Assembly (NCBI GenBank): GCA_016839405.1
Contig: JAEOUJ010000057.1
Coordinates: forward strand, 1 to 10,929
From: Candidatus Gerdarchaeota archaeon
Lineage (GTDB): Archaea; Asgardarchaeota; Heimdallarchaeia; JABLTI01
Direction: 5' to 3'
DNA: 10,929 nucleotides
Notes under the pieces: generated by a model
What the model saw: only the letters and a program-made list of their open reading frames with translations
Databases searched by the model: none
Told to the model about the DNA's origin: nothing
Translations under genes and position numbers: made by a program
Shown: piece by piece, positions 1-8,400 of the stretch
Numbering within the stretch: position 1 is the stretch's first letter
Layout: the number at the start of each line of letters is the position of its first letter

Positions 1-168
1 CACAGCACCTAAGATAATAAAAATCCATGATGTAATCATTAATCCGGGATATCTAATTAATCCTGACCAAAACCATTGATTCATAGATTTATATTTTTCA
101 GTAGCAAGTTGTATTTGTGGTTGTGAATTTTCCTTTATCATTTGTTTATTAACACTCTTTATAGTCAT
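1..168 (-). CDS. N-terminus of a membrane protein, possibly an ABC exporter (partial)
   Basis: An open frame of 56 codons reads leftward from an ATG at 166-168 and leaves the window without a stop. The first 30 or so residues are polar. They are followed by a Trp/Phe-rich turn (NQWFWSGLIRYPG, residues 30-42) and then a strongly hydrophobic stretch (MITSWIFIILGAV) that looks like the start of a transmembrane helix. A short cytosolic lead ending in an R-Y-P-like motif before the first helix resembles the N-terminus of ABC exporter permease/ATPase fusions, but no ATPase motif is in view, so that identity is tentative. GGGG lies 9-12 bases ahead of the ATG and could act as a weak ribosome-binding site. 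A second in-frame Met at residue 10 is an alternative start. The gene is divergent from the RHH gene at 322, so the RHH protein might control it. Confidence 0.6.
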   Translation of the reverse strand, partial: MTIKSVNKQMIKENSQPQIQLATEKYKSMNQWFWSGLIRYPGLMITSWIFIILGAV

Positions 169-321
169 TTATTTAACCCCAGTTTTAAATTTTCTTTATT
201 ATTTTATTTAATGATAATGTCATACAAATCATACATATTTAACTTTTTTGTCTAATCATACAAAAGCTTAATATATCACACATTACTTACATATCATATA
301 AAAAACCCTTAGTGAATAAAA
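169..321. promoter_or_regulatory. Divergent promoter region between the membrane-protein gene and the RHH gene
   Basis: These 153 bases are very AT-rich and contain no credible gene. Toward the RHH gene, an archaeal-type TATA-like element (CTTAATATAT, 267-276) is preceded by the purine-rich CAAAAG (261-266), which could serve as the BRE. The predicted transcript would start near 298-302, giving a leader of about 20 bases. Toward the membrane-protein gene, the minus strand is TATA-like around 202-212 (ATTAAATAA-type). Three TCATACA repeats sit between the two TATA-like elements, where a repressor or activator could affect both genes. Confidence 0.4.
220..262 (+). repeat. Three TCATACA direct repeats (candidate operator)
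   Basis: The heptamer TCATACA occurs exactly at 220-226, 229-235 and 256-262, with a degenerate fourth copy TCATATA at 294-300. The first two copies begin 9 bases apart, and the third begins 27 bases after the second. RHH repressors commonly bind short repeated half-sites close to their own gene, and the neighbouring gene at 322 encodes an RHH-like protein, so autoregulation is plausible. The repeat is seen directly; the operator role is inference. Confidence 0.35.
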
Positions 322-1206
322 ATGTTCATAGTTAAACATCAATTTGATGATGTGAAAGACATAACTTTGCGTGGTGTAAATAAAGAATTATATGACCAAT
401 TCACTGCTTTTACAAAAAAAGTGGGAGTTTCAACGGGTACTGTCTTTTCAAATATACTTATAGGATATATTCATCAACCATGGAGAATACATGGACCAAG
501 TAGAGATCGTAAACCGCTAAAATATGGTATTACACCTGAAATAATTTCTGATTTAGAGAAATTATCGGTTTCCAAAACTGATTTAACAGCAGCTGGTGAA
601 TCCACCATGTTCTTGTTTAGTCATATAAAAGAATTAATCTTCGAAAAAGATGTTGATGCTTTAACATTAGTAAAACATGTTAAGATGATTCATCATTGCC
701 AAACAGAATTTTTAGGTGATATACCAAAAATAATTGAATTAGGAATAACCCGAAAGATAAGAGAATATAACCATCCAACTGATTTAGAGTTATTAACTAA
801 TATTACTATACGAAATGTTTCATCAAAAATATATGATGAATTTGTTTCTAAAGCAAAAAGTGAAGGATATACTACTGGAGAATTTTTTTCTAAAATCTTA
901 GCTAATATCTTACCAATATTTGAGCTTAGAGATGTAATGTTAAATCTTGGAGATCATGAAGCTTTAATTGTCTCTTTTGAAAATCAATTAGTAATAAATA
1001 AAACTGATTTGGAAGTATTAGGTAATCGTAAAGTTATTTTTTATAGTGTTAAACAATTAGAATTTGTTAAAGATATAAGCCAAGAATTATTTTTAAATAC
1101 AGTTTTTAAAATAGTGAAAAGTGACGAGGTAATTCTACCAGGAAATTTACCAAAATTAATTGTACTTTCTAGGACTATGATGTGTAAAGAAATTCATTAT
1201 TCATAA
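322..1206 (+). CDS. Tandem ribbon-helix-helix-like protein with duplicated two-domain unit
   Basis: This 294-residue protein consists of two copies of the same unit. Each begins with an RHH (Arc/CopG/MetJ-type) sequence: a short strand of the form I-T-(L/I)-R-x-V, then an amphipathic helix around Y-D-(Q/E)-F, a G-x-(S/T)-T-G turn, and a second helix ending in F-S-x-I-L. These are at residues 14-50 and 161-197. Each RHH is followed by an unrecognised region of about 75 residues (72-148 and 212-285) sharing K-T-D-L, a strand-like I-K-E-L / V-K-Q-L segment and a late L-P-K-(I/L)-I motif. RHH proteins normally bind DNA as dimers that pair the two strands; two modules in one chain could form an intramolecular pair. 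The likely role is a DNA-binding regulator, perhaps of itself and the divergent membrane-protein gene. No signal peptide or membrane segment is seen. The ATG at 322 is the first in frame after the candidate promoter. Residues 1-11 lie outside the repeat, so a later start is not excluded, but no in-frame Met lies between M1 and the first module. The function of the second domain is unknown to me. Confidence 0.8.
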   Translation: MFIVKHQFDDVKDITLRGVNKELYDQFTAFTKKVGVSTGTVFSNILIGYIHQPWRIHGPSRDRKPLKYGITPEIISDLEKLSVSKTDLTAAGESTMFLFSHIKELIFEKDVDALTLVKHVKMIHHCQTEFLGDIPKIIELGITRKIREYNHPTDLELLTNITIRNVSSKIYDEFVSKAKSEGYTTGEFFSKILANILPIFELRDVMLNLGDHEALIVSFENQLVINKTDLEVLGNRKVIFYSVKQLEFVKDISQELFLNTVFKIVKSDEVILPGNLPKLIVLSRTMMCKEIHYS

Positions 1207-1213
1207 TTTTTTC
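1206..1213 (+). terminator. Short T-run at a convergent gene junction
   Basis: The RHH stop codon (TAA, 1204-1206) is followed by six T residues (1207-1212). These overlap the first base of the stop codon of the opposing signalling gene (TGA on the minus strand, 1212-1214). Archaeal RNA polymerase can terminate at T-rich tracts without a hairpin, so this is a candidate terminator for the plus-strand gene. No equally good T-run follows the minus-strand gene here. Confidence 0.25.
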
Positions 1214-4200
1214 ATTTATCTATTTGATGTAAAACGAAAATCAATGCATCCTTCTTATAATAAGTTAATGGGTTAGTTGTTACTTTAAAGTCTATTTTTT
1301 CATTATTGTTATTTGTTAAAGTCATTTGGAAAATATTTTTCTTCTTTTTTATTGCTTGCATTAATTTTAAATGTGCATCTTGATCTTTTTTAGGATGGAT
1401 TTCTTTAATATTCATTTTAAGTATTTTTTTCTTTGTTAATCCTAGTAAATCTTCTACCTTTTGATTGATATTTAGTATTAGACCAGAATCTGCATCAACA
1501 ATTATTATAAGGTCCTCTAAGGTATCGAAAATGGTTTTAAGACTTTCCTGTCGTAAAACCCAATCTTCTTCAGCTTTAAATTTAGCAATTGCTGTTCCTG
1601 CATCTCTTCCTATTGCTTCTAAAATTCTAACATCTTCATCTGTTATTAAACGCTTATCTTTTGAAGCAAGTGTTAATGCGCCAATTACTTTTTGCTTGGA
1701 AAAGAATGGAATAGATATAAGTGATTTAATTTCTAATTGCCCATGAGATGCTTCTATTGATTTAAAGTCCTCTAGAACAACTGTTTTTCCATCCAAAAAT
1801 AACCTTCTAAATTGTGGAGAATCTAATTTTACATTTTCAATATTTTTTGTTAAAATTTTTGACAAACCAATAGATCTTTCAAGTTGGGCTACATTATTAA
1901 TTTCATCTACGATGAAAATTCCACCACCTGAAAAATCTAATGAACGCAATATTACATCTAAAAGGAAATCAAGAAACTCGTCAAGAGTCCTAGCACGATA
2001 ACCAACTGATATAACTTTATTTAATACTTCAAATTCATGATATCGACTTTTTAGTGACTCTTGTAATTCTTTTATTTCTGAAAGATCAATTAACATTGTA
2101 TTTATTGATTGAATATTTCCATCAACATCATGTACGGGAGAAATTGTCATAATTAGGGGTATTAGATGGCCATCCTTATGTTGCCTTGTAGTCTCTATTG
2201 TTTTCATACCACTTTCTAAAACTTCTTCAAAAAGATCTTTTTGCATTTTTTCTTGTCCAGTTGGTGCTAAAATAGAAATTGGTTGATCGATTAATTCTTC
2301 AGGTTTATAACCAAAAACTTTTTCTGCAGCAGGATTTGCATAAACAAATTTGCCTTCCAAATTAGTTGAAAGGATAACTTGAGGACTATTTTTGATAATA
2401 TTCGAAAGGCGTCTTTGCATTTCTTCTATTGATTTTTTAACACTAATATCTTGTCCAATAAAGATATACCCTTCAGGTTTTTGTTCATCATCTAGAATTA
2501 TCGAGATACTTAATTCAACAGGAATAACATTTCCATCATTAATTTGCATTTGATATTCAATATTACTTAGAGTACTAAGCTCTTTTAGTTTTTCAAGATC
2601 AGTTTGAACTTTATTTTGATCTTTTGATTCAAAGAAATTAAAGAAATTCTTTCCGTGTATATCTTCTTCTAATGACAAATTAAGTAATTTTAATGCTTGT
2701 TGATTTACTGTTAAAATGCTTCCCATTAAATCAGTATTAATAATAGCAAAAGGAGATGTTTCAACTAGGCGTCTAAATTGTTCTCGAGATTCTTCTAAAG
2801 CTTCCTTTGATAACTCACGTTCTAATGCAGTGGCAAAGAAACGAACAATAGTTTCAAAAAAGAATTTATCAGCTGGTGTAAACTCTTTAGGATCATTTGC
2901 TACAATTTGTATTGTACCTAGAAGCTCATTATTAGCATTAAGTATTGGCCATGTTATATTAGCTAATGCATTAAATTTCTCTAATCTATTTAAATATTCA
3001 ATAGCTACTGGATGTTTTTTTACATCAGGTGCAAAAACAGGCTCTTTTGTTCTAGCTACATATGTATTTAAGTAGGTGTTATCATCAAGTGAAAGAGGTT
3101 TTATGTCTTTGATTTGTTCTTCATTTTTTAATAGAGCAGCATATGGGTACAAGATTCGCTCTTTTTGATTATATATTCTAAATGTTCCATTTTCAAAATC
3201 TAATGTTTCCATTAATCCAGATAAAATCCTTTGACATAAATCATGTATGTCTTTTGCATATAGAGTTGTTTCTGCTAATAGACGAAATGCTTGCCTTTCT
3301 CGCTCAAGAGTTTGTTGAGCTCGTTTTTCTTCAGAAATATCAATAATCACAGCACCTATAGCATTTAGATCTTGTATAAGTAAAGGAGTAAGAGAAATAG
3401 TGATCCATTTTATTTTACCAGATTTTGATTTTAATTCATATTGCTGTGCGCTAATAGATTGAATGGAATTACTGAGAACATCATTTATTTGTTTTTGTAA
3501 TCGAATACAATCTTCATCAGAAAATAGTATTTTAGATATTTCAAGAATTTTCCGAGATGTAAAATCTTTTGGAGAATATTCTGAAATATTTAACATTGCT
3601 TCATTAAAGAATATGAAATCTCCCTCATGATTAGCTATTGCAACACCTATAATAGATTGTTCAGCAAAAGCTCTAAATTTTTCCTCACTTACTTTCAAGG
3701 AATCTTCTGCTCGTTTGTGTTCAATTGCTGCTGCGATCATTCCTGATATTGTATGAAAGAGAATACGATCTTCTTCAATTATCTCTTTTGGTTCTTGATT
3801 TACTAATTGTAACACACCTATTAATTCATTTTTTGCAGTTAAAATTGGCCAAGTAATATTCGCTCTAACTACTAGATTTTCAACTAATGATTTCCTATCT
3901 TTAAGATGGTCTACTTTTAAAACATCTGGTGCAAAAATCTCTTTTCTAGTCTTTGCTACATTTGCTCCTACATGGTCCTCTCTATGAATTGATACCGGAG
4001 GTAAGCTTAAAGCAGTTTCTTTATCAACACCAGTTACCGCTATTGGATATAATAGTTCATTTCTTGGATTATACAAGCGTATTGTTCCACTATCAAATTC
4101 TAATATTTCTATTATTCCATTAAGAATAGTATCGCATAATTCTTGTAATGTCTCAGAATGAACAGCAGCTTCTGCAATTGCTTGGAAAGCTTTTCTATCT

Positions 4201-5366
4201 CTTTTTAATGCATCCTCTGCATGCTTTCTATCAGTTATATCAATTAACATTCCCTCAATATAACCTTCTTCTGGATAGATTTTCGCATTTTCACTCACCC
4301 AGACAGTTGTATCATCAATTCTTTTCAATTGTAAAATTACTTCTTCATATGATCTTTTTGTTATTAGTATATCAATAAGCTCTTTTCTTGTTTTATTATC
4401 AAGATAAAATTGATTAGCCTTGTAACGTTTTAATTCATCAACGGTTTCACAACCAAAAATTTCAGCCATTTTTTCATTAGCTTCTATTATTTGACCTGTT
4501 TTAATATCTGAACGATACATCCCTATTAATGCATTTTTAAATAAATCTTCATATTTTAATTGAGCTTCTTTATCTTCAGTATTATCTATTATAACCGCTG
4601 ATACAGATGTTAATCTTCCCTCTGCATCAAAAGCACCAATATTAAATTGAAGCCACCATCTTGCTTCTTCATCTTTGCGAATGATTTTGTATTCGAGCAT
4701 TTTTGGGACGATGCCATCTTTGAGTTGATCATAAGAATGGTCATAATATTCTTTGTAATCGGGATGAATGATTTGACCAATAAAATTTGGAGTATTTTGC
4801 CACTCCTTTATTTGATAACCACTTAAATCCTCGAGAAATTTATCAACTATTGAATAATTCCCGTTAGGAAGTTCTATTTTCAAAAAGCCACGAACTCTTT
4901 TAGTTAATTCCTGATAGAGGTTACGCATTTCACTTATCATTTGATCTAATTCAACTATTTCACGTTCAAGCTTTAAACGTTGAATGCGATCTTCTTTTTC
5001 ACGCAAAGCACGTTCAATGGCTGGTACCAATCTTTCTAAGCGAGTTTTTATAACATAATCTACGGCTCCTTTTTTAAGAGTTTCAATAGCAGTTTCTTCT
5101 CCTAAAACACCTGAGATAAAAATAAAAGGAATATCTTCAGCGTTTTTTTTGCTAATTTCTAAAGCACTAAAACCATCAAAAGCGGGTAAATTATAATCTG
5201 CCAAAATCAAATCATATTTATTTTTTTTAATACAAGAGGTAAAATCTTCTCTATTATCTACAAGCGTAATTTCACATAACATATTATTAAGTAACAATGT
5301 TTCTTTAACTAATTCTGCATCAATTTTGTTATCTTCTAAATGAAGAATTTTTAAAGGTGCATTCAT
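1212..5366 (-). CDS. Receiver-PAS/GAF multi-domain sensory protein without output domain (paralog 1)
   Basis: The protein has 1384 residues. A response-regulator receiver domain (about 4-123) has the acidic pair E11/D12, phospho-acceptor D57 (LILADYNLP), S85 and K107, all needed for phosphotransfer. A charged coiled-coil-like linker (124-160) follows. The remaining domains, at approximate positions, are PAS (162-264, with a conserved RWWLQFN), PAS (270-385), GAF (387-551), PAS (553-685), GAF (687-850), PAS (857-976), PAS (980-1100), GAF (1105-1265) and a final PAS (1272-1384). The chain ends there: no H-box, HATPase, GGDEF, helix-turn-helix or other effector is present. No transmembrane helix or signal peptide is evident, so it is probably cytosolic. 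Known PAS and GAF domains bind small ligands or cofactors and mediate dimerisation; the ligands here cannot be read from sequence. GAF1 and GAF2 resemble each other (both have FAPDV and ITWPIL), suggesting internal duplication. I chose the ATG at 5364-5366 because the protein then aligns residue for residue with its paralog from Met1. An ATG four codons upstream (5376-5378) would give 1388 residues. It lies 108 bases downstream of the paralog's stop, in the same direction, so the two could be co-transcribed or have separate promoters. Confidence 0.9.
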   Translation of the reverse strand: MNAPLKILHLEDNKIDAELVKETLLLNNMLCEITLVDNREDFTSCIKKNKYDLILADYNLPAFDGFSALEISKKNAEDIPFIFISGVLGEETAIETLKKGAVDYVIKTRLERLVPAIERALREKEDRIQRLKLEREIVELDQMISEMRNLYQELTKRVRGFLKIELPNGNYSIVDKFLEDLSGYQIKEWQNTPNFIGQIIHPDYKEYYDHSYDQLKDGIVPKMLEYKIIRKDEEARWWLQFNIGAFDAEGRLTSVSAVIIDNTEDKEAQLKYEDLFKNALIGMYRSDIKTGQIIEANEKMAEIFGCETVDELKRYKANQFYLDNKTRKELIDILITKRSYEEVILQLKRIDDTTVWVSENAKIYPEEGYIEGMLIDITDRKHAEDALKRDRKAFQAIAEAAVHSETLQELCDTILNGIIEILEFDSGTIRLYNPRNELLYPIAVTGVDKETALSLPPVSIHREDHVGANVAKTRKEIFAPDVLKVDHLKDRKSLVENLVVRANITWPILTAKNELIGVLQLVNQEPKEIIEEDRILFHTISGMIAAAIEHKRAEDSLKVSEEKFRAFAEQSIIGVAIANHEGDFIFFNEAMLNISEYSPKDFTSRKILEISKILFSDEDCIRLQKQINDVLSNSIQSISAQQYELKSKSGKIKWITISLTPLLIQDLNAIGAVIIDISEEKRAQQTLERERQAFRLLAETTLYAKDIHDLCQRILSGLMETLDFENGTFRIYNQKERILYPYAALLKNEEQIKDIKPLSLDDNTYLNTYVARTKEPVFAPDVKKHPVAIEYLNRLEKFNALANITWPILNANNELLGTIQIVANDPKEFTPADKFFFETIVRFFATALERELSKEALEESREQFRRLVETSPFAIINTDLMGSILTVNQQALKLLNLSLEEDIHGKNFFNFFESKDQNKVQTDLEKLKELSTLSNIEYQMQINDGNVIPVELSISIILDDEQKPEGYIFIGQDISVKKSIEEMQRRLSNIIKNSPQVILSTNLEGKFVYANPAAEKVFGYKPEELIDQPISILAPTGQEKMQKDLFEEVLESGMKTIETTRQHKDGHLIPLIMTISPVHDVDGNIQSINTMLIDLSEIKELQESLKSRYHEFEVLNKVISVGYRARTLDEFLDFLLDVILRSLDFSGGGIFIVDEINNVAQLERSIGLSKILTKNIENVKLDSPQFRRLFLDGKTVVLEDFKSIEASHGQLEIKSLISIPFFSKQKVIGALTLASKDKRLITDEDVRILEAIGRDAGTAIAKFKAEEDWVLRQESLKTIFDTLEDLIIIVDADSGLILNINQKVEDLLGLTKKKILKMNIKEIHPKKDQDAHLKLMQAIKKKKNIFQMTLTNNNNEKIDFKVTTNPLTYYKKDALIFVLHQIDK

Positions 5367-5474
5367 AATATCCCACATTATAAAGATAATTCTCTAATAT
5401 TGGCATCTAATCATGCAATTAGTCTTTTTATTTTGAGTTTATTTTTATTTTGTTAGCGGATAATTGTACGGTTT
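5367..5474 (-). promoter_or_regulatory. Gap between the two signalling paralogs with a candidate promoter
   Basis: This 108-base AT-rich spacer separates the stop of the upstream paralog from the start of the downstream one. On the minus strand, a TATA-like CAATATTAG lies near 5394-5402, about 26-30 bases ahead of the probable start, which would give a short-leader or leaderless transcript. The T-rich plus-strand tracts here read as A-runs on the coding strand, so no clear terminator follows the upstream gene. Read-through plus an internal promoter both remain possible. Confidence 0.3.
5406..5422. promoter_or_regulatory. Candidate regulator site: CTAAT-N6-ATTAG with a motif shared with 251-263
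   Basis: CTAAT (5407-5411) and ATTAG (5418-5422) form a 5-bp inverted repeat with a 6-base spacer. The bases TCTAATCATGCAA (5406-5418) match TCTAATCATACAA at 251-263 in 12 of 13 positions. The site lies just upstream of the TATA-like element proposed for the downstream signalling gene, as the copy at 251-263 lies just upstream of the TATA-like box of the RHH gene. The similarity is seen directly; shared regulation is inference. Confidence 0.3.
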
Positions 5475-8400
5475 TTACGAATTATTACTTCTAGCGATTA
5501 TTATTTCACGATCAAGAGATTTAACTATTGAAAATTCCAAATTAACAAGTAATTTTTTACCTGTAATTTGTTTAAAAGCAAGTTTTCCAATTTTTTCTTT
5601 ACTGATAAGAATATTTTGCAACGATTTCTTTGCTTTTTCTAAAGAATCATTTATGATATCAAAAATAGTCATTTGTAATAAGGACTTTTGAATATAACCT
5701 AAATCATTTTGCGCTTTTCTATTTACATTTAATATTTGACCTGTTTGGCTATCAAAAATAATTAAAAATTCATCTAAAGAATCAAAGATATTCTGAAGAT
5801 GTTTTTGTGAAATAATTAATTCTTCTTCAGCTTGCATTTTAGCTATTGCTGTACCCATCTCACGCCCAATGGATTCAAGAGTATTGAGATCATCTTTAGT
5901 TATCGAGCTTTTCTCTTTTTTACTTAAAAATAAACCTCCAATTACTTTCTGTTTAGAAAAGAAAGGTACACCAATCAATGTATGTATCCCCATATTTTTA
6001 TGCCCTTCACTTCTTTGTTGATATTCATCCACAAAAATTGATTTTCCATTTAAAAATAAATTTTTGAAAGCTTTGTTGGTTACTGCTAATGTTTTTGCTT
6101 CTGAGATAAATTGACTCGACATACCCAAAGATCGTCTAAGAATTGCTCGTTCTGTTTTATCATCTACTAAGTAAATTGCTCCTCCATTAAAATCCAATGA
6201 ATTGAGTACAGTTGTTAAGGTAAAATCAAGAAGCTCATCCATACTTCTGGCTAGATATCCTGCAGAAATTACTTTATTTAAAGCTTCAAGTTCATATGAT
6301 CTATCTTTTAATGTTGCTTCCAATTTTTTCATATTAGAAATATCAACAATTACTGCATTAATCATGGTTGTATTTGATTCTTGGTCAGTAATCGCTGATA
6401 ATGTAACTATAACGGGAATTAGTGAACCATTTTTATGTTTCCTAACCCCTTCAAAAGTTGTTTTACCAATTTCAGGTATACTATTTATAAGATTTTGTTG
6501 TAGTTGTTCACCCCCAGGTGGTGCTAAAACAGAAATTGATTGGCCTATAACTTCATTTGGTGTATAACCAAAAACATCTTCTATAGGAGAATTTGCATAA
6601 ATAATTTTACCCTCTTTAGTTGCAGAAATTACAACTTCCTTACTATTATCTACAATATTAACCAGCATTCGTCTTTGTTGCTCAATTGCTTTTCGCTCAG
6701 TTACTTCCCAAATCATTAGTTGTATAGCTGGCTCACCACGAAAAGCTGTTAACGTTACAAATATTTCAGCAGGAAATTCTTCTTTTGTTGCTCTGATTAA
6801 CTTTGTTTCAAAGAAAATTGTTTTTTTGTCTTTTGATTCATAGAGCGTATTTATTTGGTTAATAATTTGATTTTTATCAGAGAAGAATTGTAAAGGATTT
6901 ACACCGATTATATCTTTTATGGACTCAATTTTGAACATATTAAAGATGGTTCTGCTTGCATATTTTATTTCGTTATTTTGTTGAATTATAACACCTAATG
7001 ATATTGGTAATGATTCTACTAATATACGATATTGGCTTTCACTTTCTCTTAATGCATCATCAGCCATTTTCCGTTCAATTGCGGTGGCAAAAATGCTAGA
7101 GAAATTTTCAAAGAATAATTTATCATCAAGTGGTATATCTTTTATCTCATAGGATCCAATTTGAATAGAACCCAAGAATTTTTTATTTGCATTATAGATT
7201 GGCCAGGATATAAATGATTGATATTTATATCTTGAATAAATATCTGTTTTTTTCAAAAATTCATGTTCATGAACATTTGGTGCGAATATTTCTTTACCAA
7301 GAAATTGAGTTAAAGGTAGTTCTTTACCATCAATTGAAATAAAACCAAGCATTTGTTTAGATCCTTCATCTAAACCATAGCTAGCCATCGATTTCAACAT
7401 ACGATCATTTTCATAATAAATTCTAATTGATCCAGAATCAAAACCCATTTGCTCAATTAAACCTTTTAATACAATTTGACACATATCTCTAATTTCTGTT
7501 GAGTGAACAGCAGCTTCAGCAATTAATTTAAATATAATTCTATCACGTTCTAATGTTAATTTAGCTCGTTTTTCTTCTGTTATATCACGAAGGGATGCAA
7601 CGCTTCTTTTAGAATCGGGAATTAAACCAACAGTTACTTCTGCATAAACAATTGCACCACTTTTATTCAATAATCGACATTCGTAAACACTTGGTGCACC
7701 ATCTTCCATTATGCGTCTCTTCTTATGATACTCTGTCATACGCTGCAAATCTTCATGATATATGAAATCAGTCCATTTCCTTTTTCCTTCTAATTCTTCT
7801 TTAGTGTAACCAGCTAAAACTTCCAATTGATGATTACATTTAGCAACTGTCATATCTTCTTCTATAATTAATGTCGCTGTTCCTTTGTGTTCAAAAATTT
7901 CCTCTAATTCATGTTCTCTTTTTGTTAATTCTTGTTGGGTTTCAATTTGTTTTGTGATATCAATCATTATTCCTTCTATAAAATCTTCTTCACGATAGAT
8001 TTTTGCAGAAAGACTAACCCAAATAAGTCTCTTCTTTTTAGTGCGAAGTTGCATTTGATGACCTTTAACAAAACCATTTGTTTTGATCTTATTTAACATA
8101 TCATCCCTAATTTTTTCATCAGGATAGAATTCTTTAGCAGAAAAACGTTTAAATTCCTCAATGGAAAGGCAATCAAAAATATTAGCCATAGTCTCATTGG
8201 CATCAAAAATCTCCCCTGTTTTTATATCTGAGCGAAACATACCGACTAAAGCATTTTCAAATAAGGCTTGATATTTAAGGTATGATTCTTTTGTTTCTGT
8301 ATTATCAATAATTACTATTGAAATTGAAATAAGTTTTTGATTAAAATCATAAGCTCCAATGTTAAATTGTAACCACCACCTTACAATGCCTTCTTTTTGA

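Noticed and set aside
1465..1746. Plus-strand open frames lying opposite the two long signalling genes (also 2716-3075, 4148-4378, 5464-5691 and 6202-6567)
   Set aside because: They are antisense to long frames with clear conserved domains or overlap their ends, have no recognisable domain and no convincing ribosome-binding site, and are of the size expected by chance opposite long genes.
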